Source of the DNA: Sphingomonas sp. NFR04
Lineage (GTDB): Bacteria; Pseudomonadota; Alphaproteobacteria; Sphingomonadales; Sphingomonadaceae
DNA length: 64,000 bases
Assembly (NCBI RefSeq): GCF_900114095.1
Contig: NZ_FORV01000007.1
Location: forward strand, 1-64,000
Direction of reading: 5' to 3'
The stretch's first letter is position 1. Every line of letters starts with the position of its first letter. The position numbers and the translations under genes are program-made. Under the pieces are notes generated by a model, which did no database searches, had not been told where the DNA came from, and was given only the letters and a program-made list of their open reading frames with translations. Positions 17,055 through 26,063 of the stretch are shown here, piece by piece.

Positions 17055-18116
17055 TTACGGAATCAGCCGAGCCGCGCGCAGCCGCTCGAACAGCGCGAAG
17101 AAAGCGTCGTCGGTCGGCTGGTAGGCGGTGAAGCCAAGTCTGCGGCTCTTCGACATGTCGGTGACCACTTCGATCGGGCGACCCAGATCGGCATCGGTGT
17201 GCCAGGGCGAGGCCAGCCGCGCGAGGTTCGGCTCGGCGAGCCCTTCCCGCTCGGCGATCGTGCGCCACAGGTCGGCGTCGTCCGCCATCTGCTGCTCGAG
17301 CGGCTGCACGCTGCCGTCGAACGGCGCCGGCTCCAGCCCGAACCATTCGGCGATGCGCGCCCACATCCATTGCCAACGGAAGACATCGCCATTGACGACG
17401 TTGAACGCCTCGTTCGCCGCCGCCGGCGTTTCCGCCGCCCAGAGCAGATGCCGGGCGAGCTGGCCCGCATCGGTCATGTCGGTGAGCCCGCTCCACTGCG
17501 CCGCCGAGCCGGGGAAGCGGAACGGGCGGCCGGTCTTGCGACACAGCGTGGCATAGACGGCGAGCGTGGTGCCCATGTTCATCGCGTTGCCGACCGCCTT
17601 GCCGATCACCGTGTGCGGACGGTGCACGCTCCAGCTGAAGCCGTCGCGCTCGGCGGCGGCGAAGACCTCGTCTTCCTGGGCATAATAGAAATTGTCGACG
17701 TCGAGCCGGCCCTGCTCCTCGCGGAACGGCGTCTGGGGCAGGCTGCCCTTCCCATAGGCCTCGAACGGCCCGAGATAGTGCTTGAGCCCGGTGACCAGCG
17801 CGACATGGCGCGGACCGGTCGGCTTGGGCAGCCCGTCGAGCAGGTTGCGCACCATCGCCGAATTGACGCGGATATTCTCCGCCTCGCTGTCCTGGCGCAG
17901 CCAGGTGGTGATGAACACCGCATCGGGGTTCACGCCCGCCAGCGCCTGCGCGGTCGCGGCCGCATCGGTGAGGTCCGCGGCGACCGGCGCCATACCTGCC
18001 TGTTCCACCGGGCGACGGGCCAGCCCGTGCACCGTCCAGCCCTGCGCCACCAGCAGGTCCGCCGTTGCGCTGCCGACGATGCCGCTTGCGCCTACCACCA
18101 AAGCCGTCTTGGCCAT
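17055..18116 (-). CDS. PRISE-type short-chain reductase (progesterone 5-beta-reductase/iridoid synthase-like)
   Basis: A 353-residue NADPH-dependent reductase of the extended SDR fold. The nucleotide motif is GASGIVGS (about 9-16). The usual YxxxK is absent; instead the two PRISE signatures are present: TGLKHY with Lys112, and NFYYAQED with Tyr144-Tyr145. Family members reduce the C=C bond of enones. Bacterial homologues reduce varied small enones, so the steroid name should not be taken literally. The start at 18116 is chosen because GGAGGTGAAG lies just before it. It diverges from an HxlR-type regulator that probably controls it. Confidence 0.85.
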   Translation of the reverse strand: MAKTALVVGASGIVGSATADLLVAQGWTVHGLARRPVEQAGMAPVAADLTDAAATAQALAGVNPDAVFITTWLRQDSEAENIRVNSAMVRNLLDGLPKPTGPRHVALVTGLKHYLGPFEAYGKGSLPQTPFREEQGRLDVDNFYYAQEDEVFAAAERDGFSWSVHRPHTVIGKAVGNAMNMGTTLAVYATLCRKTGRPFRFPGSAAQWSGLTDMTDAGQLARHLLWAAETPAAANEAFNVVNGDVFRWQWMWARIAEWFGLEPAPFDGSVQPLEQQMADDADLWRTIAEREGLAEPNLARLASPWHTDADLGRPIEVVTDMSKSRRLGFTAYQPTDDAFFALFERLRAARLIP

Positions 18117-18215
18117 CTTCACCTCCATAAAGCGTTGGAGAGCGAGCTAGGCAGCCGCACGCGCGGCTTCTAGACGGCACCAAATCGGAACCTAGGCACC
18201 AGAAGGTACCCACAT

Positions 18216-18596
18216 ATGCAGCCAGGCACGGCGGATTCGGAATGGCGGGAGAATTGCGCGCCGCGGCGCGTGCTGGCGCTGTTCGCCACCAAATGGACGA
18301 GCATGGTGCTCCACACGCTCCACGCCCGCCATGGCGGCGCGGCCCGCAGCGGCGTGCTGCTGCGCAGCCTGCCCGGCATCTCCAAGAAGATGCTCACCCA
18401 GACGCTGCGCGAGATGGAAGAGGCCGGCCTGGTCGACCGGATCGTGCAGAACGCGGTGCCGCCGGCGGTGGAGTACCGGCTGACACCGCTAGGCGACCGC
18501 TTCGTCGAACCGGTCGAACTGCTCTATGCCTGGGGGCGCGACAATGCCGATGCGCTCGACCAGCTCGGCAGCCGGCCCACCGCCCGTCGCGCCTGA
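18216..18596 (+). CDS. HxlR-family transcriptional regulator
   Basis: A 126-residue winged-helix protein. ALFATKWTSMVLHTLH, LLRSLPGISKKMLTQTLREMEEAGLVDR and the wing PAVEYRLTPLG are the standard HxlR pattern. A single N-terminal Cys14 (RENCAPRR) corresponds to the conserved cysteine by which several HxlR members sense electrophiles or aldehydes. It is divergent from the enone-reductase gene with a 99-base gap containing two GGCACC copies and a GGTACC palindrome; a quinone/enone-responsive switch is a reasonable inference. Confidence 0.88.
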   Translation: MQPGTADSEWRENCAPRRVLALFATKWTSMVLHTLHARHGGAARSGVLLRSLPGISKKMLTQTLREMEEAGLVDRIVQNAVPPAVEYRLTPLGDRFVEPVELLYAWGRDNADALDQLGSRPTARRA

Positions 18597-18603
18597 TTCC
18601 CCC

Positions 18604-20400
18604 TTAATGGCTGTCGCGCGGCAGGCCCTTGGTCTGGGCGATGCGCTGATACTTCACCGCATTTTCGAACACCGCGCCGCCGTCGAACTGGCCGACCAGC
18701 CCGCGATGGATTTCCTGCCACGGCGTCTGCGATTCCGGCACATAGTCGATGCCGAGCTCGGCGCGGCGCTGCGCCAGTTCCGCGTCGCTGACCAGCATGT
18801 TGGCCGAGCGCGTGTTGAGATCGATGCGGATGCGGTCTCCCGTGCGGACCAGCGCGAGGCCCCCGCCCACCGCCGCTTCGGGTGCCGCGTTGAGGATCGA
18901 GGGACTGCCGCTGGTGCCCGACTGGCGACCATCGCCCAGGCACGGCAGCGCATGGACGCCCGCCTGGATCAGCGCCACCGGCGGGCGCATGTTGACCACC
19001 TCGGCGCCGCCCGGATAGCCCACCGGCCCGGCCCCGCGCATGATCAGGATGCAATTCTCGTCGATGCCGAGCGCGGGATCGTCGATGCGGTGGTGATAGT
19101 CCTCGGGCCCGTCGAACACGATCGCGCGGCCCTCGAAGGCGCCGAGATCGTCGGGGTTCGACAGATAGCGCGCGCGGAACTCGTCCGAGATCACGCTGAG
19201 CTTCATCACCGCATTGTCGAACAAATTGCCCGAGAGCACGGTCAGCCCCGCCGCCGGCCGCAGCGGCGTGGCGAGCGGGCGGATCACGTCGTCATCCTCG
19301 ATCTCCGCCGTGCCGATATTCTCGGCGATGGTGCGGCCGTTGACGGTCAGCGCGTCGCCATGGAGCATGCCCGCGCGGTACAGCTCGCCCATCACCGCGG
19401 GGACACCGCCGGCGCGGTAGAAATCCTCGCCGAGATAGGTGCCTGCGGGCTGCAAGTTGACCAGCAGCGGCACGTCGGCGCCGTGCGATTCCCAATCCGC
19501 CAGCGTCAGCTCGACGCCGATGTGGCGGGCGATGGCGTTGAGATGGATCGGCGCGTTGGTCGAACCGCCGACCGCCGAGTTGACGCGGATCGCGTTGAGG
19601 AACGCCTCGCGGGTCAGCACGTCGCTCGGCTTGCGATCGGCCAGCGTCATCTCGACGATCTGCAGGCCGGTGCGATAGGCGCATTCGGCGCGGTCGCGGT
19701 ACGGCGCCGGAATCGCCGCCGAGCCCGGCAGCGACATGCCGAGCGCCTCGGCCATCGAGTTCATCGTCGTCGCGGTGCCCATGGTGTTGCACCAGCCGGT
19801 CGATGGCGCGGACGAGGCGACGAGCTGGATGAAGCCCTTGTAATCGATCTCGCCCGCCGCGAGCATCTCGCGCGCCTTCCACACGATCGTGCCAGAGCCC
19901 GTGCGCTCGCCCTTGAACCAGCCGTTGAGCATCGGCCCGACCGACAGCGCGATCGCCGGGATGTTCACGGTCGCCGCCGCCATCAGGCAGGCCGGGGTCG
20001 TCTTGTCGCAGCCGATCGTCAGCACCACGCCGTCGATCGGATAGCCGTACAGCGTCTCGACCAGGCTGAGATAGGCGAGGTTGCGGTCCAGCCCCGCGGT
20101 CGGGCGCTTGCCGGTCTCCTGGATCGGGTGGGTCGGAAACTCGATGGCGATGCCGCCCGCCTCGCGGATGCCCTCGCGCACCCGCTTGGCGAGTTCGAGA
20201 TGGTGGCGATTACACGGGGAAAGATCGCTGCCGGTCTGCGCGATGCCGATGATCGGCTTGCCCGATTGCAGCTCCTCCAGGCTTAGCCCGAAGTTGAGAT
20301 AGCGTTCGACGTACAGCGCCGTCATGTCGGGGTTATCGGGATTGTCGAACCAGGCGCGGGAGCGCAGCGGCGCGCGACGAGTTCCAGCTTCTTCGGTCAT
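18604..20400 (-). CDS. IlvD/Edd-family sugar-acid dehydratase
   Basis: A 598-residue iron-sulfur dehydratase. Cluster ligands appear in SPCNRHH, GCDKTTPACLMAA and the later GWCNTMGTA segment, and the carboxylated-lysine region and C-terminal SGTSGSPSILNAAPEAAVGGGLAL are typical. The family includes dihydroxyacid and phosphogluconate dehydratases. This subgroup (long N-terminus, GRQSGTSG motif) resembles arabinonate, xylonate and galactonate dehydratases. It diverges from a sugar 1-dehydrogenase, so it probably removes water from the resulting aldonate in a non-phosphorylative route. Aldolase or keto-acid dehydrogenase partners are not in the window. Start: ATG at 20400. Confidence 0.88.
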   Translation of the reverse strand: MTEEAGTRRAPLRSRAWFDNPDNPDMTALYVERYLNFGLSLEELQSGKPIIGIAQTGSDLSPCNRHHLELAKRVREGIREAGGIAIEFPTHPIQETGKRPTAGLDRNLAYLSLVETLYGYPIDGVVLTIGCDKTTPACLMAAATVNIPAIALSVGPMLNGWFKGERTGSGTIVWKAREMLAAGEIDYKGFIQLVASSAPSTGWCNTMGTATTMNSMAEALGMSLPGSAAIPAPYRDRAECAYRTGLQIVEMTLADRKPSDVLTREAFLNAIRVNSAVGGSTNAPIHLNAIARHIGVELTLADWESHGADVPLLVNLQPAGTYLGEDFYRAGGVPAVMGELYRAGMLHGDALTVNGRTIAENIGTAEIEDDDVIRPLATPLRPAAGLTVLSGNLFDNAVMKLSVISDEFRARYLSNPDDLGAFEGRAIVFDGPEDYHHRIDDPALGIDENCILIMRGAGPVGYPGGAEVVNMRPPVALIQAGVHALPCLGDGRQSGTSGSPSILNAAPEAAVGGGLALVRTGDRIRIDLNTRSANMLVSDAELAQRRAELGIDYVPESQTPWQEIHRGLVGQFDGGAVFENAVKYQRIAQTKGLPRDSH

Positions 20401-20502
20401 GATTCCTCCGCTACGGCGCGACTTGGCGCGTATCTGCGGCTCTTGATAACCGCCGGCTACGCCCATAGGAAGCATATATATCTTATAAAAGGATGGCCTG
20501 AT
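20401..20502. promoter_or_regulatory. Divergent promoter region, sugar dehydratase/dehydrogenase
   Basis: A 102-base gap between oppositely read genes. A strongly AT-rich patch (20472-20492, CATATATATCTTATAAAAGG-like) stands out against the GC-rich surroundings and ends about 12 bases before the dehydrogenase ATG. It can serve as a -10 region for either direction. No clear operator dyad was identified. Confidence 0.4.
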
Positions 20503-21429
20503 ATGTCGGAGCGGATTCGTCTGGGGTTGGTGGGGATCGGCAAGATCGCGCGCGATCAGCATCTGCCGGCGCTGGAAGGCGATGGCCGTTTCGAACTGGT
20601 CGCCACCGCGAGCCGCAACGCCTCGGTCGACGGCGTCGCCGCGCACAAGGACATCGAGTCCCTTATTGCCGGCGGGCACGATCTTACCGCCGTGTCGCTC
20701 TGCACCCCGCCCGAGGGCCGCTACGATCAGGCGCGGATCGCGATAGATGCCGGGCTGGACGTGATGCTGGAAAAGCCGCCGGCCGCGACGCTGACCGAAA
20801 TCGCCGACCTTGCCGAGCGCGCGCGCGCCAAGGGCGTGACGCTGTTCACTACCTGGCATTCGCGCGAGGCCGCAGGCGTGGAGCCCGCCAAGGCCTGGCT
20901 GGACGGCAAGCAGATCAAGGCCGCGCGCATCACTTGGCGCGAGGACATCCGCCGCTGGCACCCGGGGCAGGAATGGATCCTGGCGGCGGGCGGCTTCGGC
21001 GTGTTCGATCCGGGCATCAACGCGCTGTCGATCGCGACCAAGATCCTGCCGGAGGCGCTGCTGCTCGATTCCGCCTGGATGGAAGTGCCCGAAGGCCGCG
21101 CCTCGCCGCTGCGCGCCAAGCTGCACATGCGCAGCGGCGCCGCGACGGTGACCGCCGATTTCGACTTCCTCCAGACCGGCCCGCAGACCTGGGACATCGA
21201 AGTCGATACCGATGCCGGCACGCTACGCCTGGGCATGGGCGGCAGCATCCTCCAGCTGCCGGGCGCCGACGAGCAGAAGGCGCCCGACCGCGAATATGCC
21301 CGGCTCTACGCCCGCTTCGCCGAGCTGGTCGCGGCGAAGCAGAGCGACGTGGACGTCCGTCCGCTCCAGCTGGTGGCCGATGCCTTCCTCCTCGGCGAGC
21401 GTGCGATCGGCGAGTCGTTCGCCTTCTGA
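20503..21429 (+). CDS. Gfo/Idh/MocA-family sugar dehydrogenase (galactose/arabinose 1-dehydrogenase-like)
   Basis: A 308-residue NAD(P)-dependent oxidoreductase. The Rossmann motif GLVGIGKIARDQHLPAL opens the protein, EKPPA (Lys near 97) is the catalytic Lys-Pro motif, and the C-terminal beta-sheet domain follows. TTWHSREAAGVEPAKAWL and WREDIRRWHPGQEWILAAGGFGVFDPGINA match D-galactose 1-dehydrogenases that make galactonolactone, as used in De Ley-Doudoroff type pathways; L-arabinose is an alternative substrate in this family. Paired divergently with the sugar-acid dehydratase. A strong hairpin follows the stop codon. Confidence 0.85.
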   Translation: MSERIRLGLVGIGKIARDQHLPALEGDGRFELVATASRNASVDGVAAHKDIESLIAGGHDLTAVSLCTPPEGRYDQARIAIDAGLDVMLEKPPAATLTEIADLAERARAKGVTLFTTWHSREAAGVEPAKAWLDGKQIKAARITWREDIRRWHPGQEWILAAGGFGVFDPGINALSIATKILPEALLLDSAWMEVPEGRASPLRAKLHMRSGAATVTADFDFLQTGPQTWDIEVDTDAGTLRLGMGGSILQLPGADEQKAPDREYARLYARFAELVAAKQSDVDVRPLQLVADAFLLGERAIGESFAF

Positions 21430-21432
21430 CGC

Positions 21433-21469
21433 GCCAGGCACCCGCGCTGCCGGCGCGCGGGTGCCTGGC
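21433..21469 (+). terminator. Hairpin terminator after sugar dehydrogenase
   Basis: GCCAGGCACCCGCGC and its exact complement form a 15-pair stem with a seven-base loop, three bases after the stop codon. The T-run is short (CTTTGG), so termination may be partial. Confidence 0.75.
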
Positions 21470-21620
21470 CTTTGGGGCATCCGCTCCTCGTCGCTACGCC
21501 GTTCGACATATTTTGCGACAACCTTTTTGTGGCACCACGGAAACGTGCCATCTAATGGCGAGTTTGGCAGTGACCGGTGGTCCGGCATTCCTCGGGCCAC
21601 CCCTAAGCGGGTTCTGAAAT

Positions 21621-22859
21621 TTGAACGCTCCGACCAGCTATGGCCGTTCGGGCCTGATCGTCTTTGCATCGGCCCTGCTTCTCGCCTCGTGCAGTTCCGG
21701 CGACGGCGCCGGCAAGCAGCAGGCCGGTGGCCGCCGTGGCCCCTCGGGACCGCCGCAGGTCGGCTATGTCGTGGTGCAGCCGGGCAGCGTGCCGATGACG
21801 ACCGAGCTCGCGGGGCGCGTCACCGCCTACCAGTCGTCGGAGGTCCGCCCGCAGGTCGCCGGCATCGTCCAGCGGCGCTTCTTCACCGAGGGCACGATCG
21901 TCCACCAGGGCCAGACGCTCTACCAGATCGACCCCAGCCTCTATCAGGCCAGCACCGCGCAGGCGCAGGCGAACCTGCAGAACGCCCAGGCGAATCTCGA
22001 GGCCGCGCGGATCAAGGCCGATCGCTACAAGCCGCTCGCCGCGATGCAGGCGGTGAGCCAGCAGGATTATACCGACGCCGTCGCCGCGTCGCGCCAGGCC
22101 GCCGCACAGGTTGCCCAGCAGCGCGCCGCGCTGCAGACCGCGCAGATCAACCTGCGCTTCACCAAGGTCCCTGCCCCGATCACCGGACGGATCGGCCGCA
22201 GCCTCGTCACCGAAGGCGCGCTGGTCACGACCAACCAGACCGATCCGCTCACCACCATTCAGCGGCTGGACCCCATCTATGTGGACATCCAGCAGTCGAG
22301 CGCCGACATGCTGGCGCTGCGCAAGGCGCTCGCCAAGGGCGGGATCACGCCGGCCAGCGCCGCGGTGCGGCTGAAACTGGAAGACGGCAGCGATTACGAG
22401 ATGGCCGGCACGGTCGAATTCTCCGAAGTCGTGGTCAACGAAAGCACCGGCACGGTCACGCTGCGCGCGCGCTTCGCCAACCCGCAGAACATCCTGCTGC
22501 CTGGCATGTTCGTGCGCGCGGTGTTCGCGCAGGCGATCGATACCCAGGCCTATCTGGTGCCGCAGGCCGGCGTGTCGCGCGATCCCAAGGGCAATGCGAC
22601 CGTCTATGTCGTCGGGCCGGGCAACAAGGCGGTGGCGCGCACCGTCGTCGCCGATCGCACGATCGGGCAGAATTGGGTGATTACGCAGGGGCTTGCACCG
22701 GGCGACAAGGTGATCGTGCAGGGCACGGCCAACCTCAAGCCGGACATCGACATCAAGCCGGTGCCCGCCAACACGCCGCAGAAGATCGAGCCGCCCAAAA
22801 AGGGCCAGGGGCAAGGCGGCGCCCAGACCAAGGGCGGCAGCCAGGCCAAGGCGGGCTGA
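21621..22859 (+). CDS. RND efflux periplasmic adaptor (MexA/AcrA type), TTG start
   Basis: A 412-residue membrane-fusion lipoprotein. The signal sequence ends in the lipobox LASC (Cys24). It then shows the lipoyl/hairpin layout: VRPQVAGIVQRRFFTEGTIVHQGQTLYQID, a coiled-coil hairpin (about 100-190), APITGRIGRSLVTEGALVT, a beta-barrel and a C-terminal membrane-proximal domain, ending in a Lys/Gly/Gln-rich tail. It links the inner-membrane pump to the outer-membrane channel encoded next. The TTG at 21621 must be the start: a stop codon lies six bases upstream in frame, the signal peptide follows at once, and the next in-frame ATG lies behind the lipobox. Confidence 0.92.
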   Translation: MNAPTSYGRSGLIVFASALLLASCSSGDGAGKQQAGGRRGPSGPPQVGYVVVQPGSVPMTTELAGRVTAYQSSEVRPQVAGIVQRRFFTEGTIVHQGQTLYQIDPSLYQASTAQAQANLQNAQANLEAARIKADRYKPLAAMQAVSQQDYTDAVAASRQAAAQVAQQRAALQTAQINLRFTKVPAPITGRIGRSLVTEGALVTTNQTDPLTTIQRLDPIYVDIQQSSADMLALRKALAKGGITPASAAVRLKLEDGSDYEMAGTVEFSEVVVNESTGTVTLRARFANPQNILLPGMFVRAVFAQAIDTQAYLVPQAGVSRDPKGNATVYVVGPGNKAVARTVVADRTIGQNWVITQGLAPGDKVIVQGTANLKPDIDIKPVPANTPQKIEPPKKGQGQGGAQTKGGSQAKAG

Positions 22860-22865
22860 GCCCCC

Positions 22866-25800
22866 ATGTCGCGCATCTTCATCGACCGGCCGATCTTCGC
22901 CTGGGTGCTCGCCATCATCGTGATGCTGATGGGGCTGGCGGCGATCTTCTCGCTGCCCATCGCGCAATATCCGGACATCGCGCCGCCGCAGGTCAATATC
23001 CGCGCCACCTACCCCGGCGCCTCGGCCGAGACGGTGCAGAACAGCGTCACCCAGGTGATCGAGCAGCAGCTGAGCGGCATCGACGGCCTGCTCTATTTCA
23101 GCAGCTCGTCCACTTCGCGCGGCCAGGTGACGATCTCGGCGACCTTCGAGAAGGGGACCAACCCGGACATCGCCCAGGTCCAGGTGCAGAACAAGGTGCA
23201 GCAAGCGCTGTCCCGCCTGCCCAGCCAGGTGCAGCAGCAGGGCCTGACCGTCACCAAGTCGAACCCCGACTTCCTGATGATCGTCGGCGTCTATGATTCG
23301 ACCGACCAGAAGACCAATCTCGACGTCTCGGACTGGCTCGCCTCGAACTTGCAGGATCCGCTGTCGCGCATCGAGGGCGTGGGCGACACCAACGTGTTCG
23401 GCGCGCCCTATGCGATGCGCATCTGGCTCAACCCGGCGCGGCTCGCCAGCTACGGGCTGATCCCCAACGACATCATCACCGCGATCCAGGCGCAGAACAC
23501 CGAAATCGCCGCCGGCGAGCTCGGCGGCCAGCCGATGCCGGACGAGCAGATGCTCAACGCGACGGTGACCTCGCAGTCGCGGCTGCAGACGCCCGAGCAG
23601 TTCGCCAACATCATCGTGAAGACCGATTCGACCGGTGCCGCGGTGAAGCTGCGCGACGTCGCGCGGGTCGAGCTCGGTTCGGACAATTACAACTCGTCGA
23701 GCCGGATCAACGGCCATCCGGGCGCCGGTCTCGCCATCTCGCTGTCGCCGGGCGCCGACGCGCTCAAGACCGCCGAATTGGTGAAGGCGCAGGTCGAGGC
23801 CGCCTCGAAGGGCTTCCCGCCCGGCTTCAAATACGCCTATGCCAACGACACCACCGGCTTCATCAAGCTCTCGATCGAGGAAGTGGTGAAGACGCTGGTC
23901 GAGGCGATCATCCTCGTCGTCATCGTGATGTTCGTGTTCCTGCAGAGCTGGCGCGCGACGCTGATCCCGGCGATCGCGGTGCCGGTGGTGCTGCTCGGTA
24001 CCTTCGGCGTGTTCTACGCGCTCGGCTTCTCGATCAACACGCTGACGCTGTTCGGGCTCGTCCTCGCCATCGGCCTGCTCGTCGACGACGCGATCGTCGT
24101 CGTCGAGAATGTCGAGCGGCTGATGGAAGAAAATCCGGACATGACGCCGCGCGAGGCGACGATCCGGTCGATGGACGAAATCCAGGTTGCGCTGGTCGCG
24201 ATCGCGCTGGTGCTCTCCGCGGTGTTCCTGCCGATGGCGTTCTTCGGCGGATCGACCGGCGTGATCTACCGCCAGTTCTCGGTGACGATCGTCTCGGCGA
24301 TGGTGCTCTCCGTGCTGGTCGCGCTCGTGCTGAGCCCGGCGCTGACCGCGACGCTGCTCAAGCAGAAGAGCGAGGAAAAGGACATCGAGGAGACCTGGTT
24401 CGCCCGGAAATTTCCCTGGGTGGGACGCGGGCTGACCACGGCCAAGACCAAGTTCAACAACGGCTTCGACCGCGGCGTCGAGCGCTACACCGGCTGGGTG
24501 CAGGCGGTGATCGACCGCAAGTGGATCTTCCTGCTGGTCTATGTCGCGGTGTGCGCGGTCCTGGTGCTGATGTTCGTTCGCCTGCCCACCGGCTTCCTGC
24601 CGACCGAGGACCAGGGCGCCGCTTCGGTGCAGTTCCGCCTGCCCGCGGGCGCGACCATGTCGCGCACCAAGGAAATTCAGCTCGCGGTGGAAAAGTATTT
24701 CCTGACCAAGGAAGCCAAGAACGTCTCGGTGATGTTCTCGGTCGCCGGCGGCGGGGGCGGCGGCGTGAACGGCCAGAATACCGGCCAGGGCTTCATCAAT
24801 CTCACCGACTGGTCGGATCGCAAGGGCAAGGACAACAGCGCCGACGGCATCGTCAATCGCGCGGCCGGCGCCTTCCGCAACTTCCGCGACGCGCAGGTCT
24901 TCGCGCTGGTGCCCCCGGCGATCCGCGGCCTCGGCCAGTCGACGGGCTTCACCATGGAGCTGCTCAACACCAGCGGCATGAGCCGCGACCAGTTCGTCGC
25001 CGCGCGCGACAAGCTGCTCGCCGCCGCCAATAGCGACCCGGAGCTGGCGCAGGTCCGCCTGACCGACCTGCCCGACGTCGCGACGCTCAAGGTCGATCTC
25101 GACCAGCAGAAGCTCGCCACGCTGGGCCTCGCCCAAGCCGACGTGAACTCGACGCTGTCGACCGCCTGGGGCGGCCGCTACGTCAACGACTTCATCGATC
25201 GCGGCCGGGTGAAGCGCGTCTATGTCCAGGGCGACGCGCCCTATCGCTCGGAGCCGAGCGACCTCGCCCAGTGGTTCGTGCGCAGCAGCAACGGCCAGAT
25301 GGCGCCGTTCACCTCCTTCTCGTCGACCAGCTGGGCGACGGCGCCGACCTCGATGGCGCGGTTCAACGGCGTCCAGTCGTTCGAGTTCAGCGGCCAGGCA
25401 GCACCGGGCAAGAGCTCGGGCGAAGCGATGAAGCGCATCGCCGAGCTCGCCGCGCAGATCCCCGGCACCAGCGTCGCCTGGGCAGGGCTCTCCTATCAGG
25501 AGCGGCTCTCCTCGGGCCAGGCGCCGCTCCTGTACGGCGTGTCGCTGCTCGTCGTGTTCCTGTGCCTTGCGGCGCTGTACGAGAGCTGGTCGATCCCGAT
25601 CGCGGTGCTGCTCGTCATCCCGCTCGGCCTGGTCGGCGCGATCTTCGCGGTGACGCTGCGCGGGCTCCAGAACGACGTGTACCTGCAGATCGGCCTGCTG
25701 ACGACGATGGGCCTGGCCGCCAAGAACGCGATCCTGATGATCGAGTTCGCCGAGCAGGCCGAGAAGCAGGGCAAGCGGGTGATCGAAGCGGCGCTGGATG

Positions 25801-26063
25801 CGGCCCGCATCCGTCTCCGCCCGATCCTGATGACCAGCCTCGCCTTCATCTTCGGCGTGCTGCCGCTGGCGATCTCCACGGGTGCCGGTGCCAACAGCCG
25901 CATCGCGATCGGCACCTCGGTGATCGGCGGCATGCTGACCGCAACGATCCTTGCCATCTTCTACATCCCGCTGTTCTTCGTGCTCGTCCGCCGCGGCGTG
26001 CGCGACGGGCTGGCCGCGCTGCGCAACCGCCGCCATCGCAACACCCCGGAGGCCCAGGCATGA
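22866..26063 (+). CDS. RND multidrug efflux permease (AcrB/MexB, HAE-1 family)
   Basis: A 1065-residue proton-driven pump of the inner membrane. It opens MSRIFIDRPIFAWVLAIIVMLMG, has 12 membrane helices, and carries the proton-relay pair Asp407-Asp408 in LLVDDAIVVVENVERL, at the same numbers as in AcrB. FLPTEDQGAASVQFRLPAG opens the second periplasmic half; a Gly-rich insert (GGGGGGVNGQNTG) is typical. The C-terminus GMLTATILAIFYIPLFFVLVRR is standard. Substrates are likely hydrophobic drugs, solvents or bile-like compounds. Six bases follow the adaptor gene and four bases overlap the channel gene; no local TetR repressor is present. Confidence 0.96.
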   Translation: MSRIFIDRPIFAWVLAIIVMLMGLAAIFSLPIAQYPDIAPPQVNIRATYPGASAETVQNSVTQVIEQQLSGIDGLLYFSSSSTSRGQVTISATFEKGTNPDIAQVQVQNKVQQALSRLPSQVQQQGLTVTKSNPDFLMIVGVYDSTDQKTNLDVSDWLASNLQDPLSRIEGVGDTNVFGAPYAMRIWLNPARLASYGLIPNDIITAIQAQNTEIAAGELGGQPMPDEQMLNATVTSQSRLQTPEQFANIIVKTDSTGAAVKLRDVARVELGSDNYNSSSRINGHPGAGLAISLSPGADALKTAELVKAQVEAASKGFPPGFKYAYANDTTGFIKLSIEEVVKTLVEAIILVVIVMFVFLQSWRATLIPAIAVPVVLLGTFGVFYALGFSINTLTLFGLVLAIGLLVDDAIVVVENVERLMEENPDMTPREATIRSMDEIQVALVAIALVLSAVFLPMAFFGGSTGVIYRQFSVTIVSAMVLSVLVALVLSPALTATLLKQKSEEKDIEETWFARKFPWVGRGLTTAKTKFNNGFDRGVERYTGWVQAVIDRKWIFLLVYVAVCAVLVLMFVRLPTGFLPTEDQGAASVQFRLPAGATMSRTKEIQLAVEKYFLTKEAKNVSVMFSVAGGGGGGVNGQNTGQGFINLTDWSDRKGKDNSADGIVNRAAGAFRNFRDAQVFALVPPAIRGLGQSTGFTMELLNTSGMSRDQFVAARDKLLAAANSDPELAQVRLTDLPDVATLKVDLDQQKLATLGLAQADVNSTLSTAWGGRYVNDFIDRGRVKRVYVQGDAPYRSEPSDLAQWFVRSSNGQMAPFTSFSSTSWATAPTSMARFNGVQSFEFSGQAAPGKSSGEAMKRIAELAAQIPGTSVAWAGLSYQERLSSGQAPLLYGVSLLVVFLCLAALYESWSIPIAVLLVIPLGLVGAIFAVTLRGLQNDVYLQIGLLTTMGLAAKNAILMIEFAEQAEKQGKRVIEAALDAARIRLRPILMTSLAFIFGVLPLAISTGAGANSRIAIGTSVIGGMLTATILAIFYIPLFFVLVRRGVRDGLAALRNRRHRNTPEAQA

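Noticed and set aside
21603..26036. Very long open frame (over 1400 codons) on the minus strand across the efflux operon
   Set aside because: It is antisense to three well-recognised RND genes, is made of Arg/His/Asp-rich low-complexity sequence, and reflects the GC bias of the coding strand.
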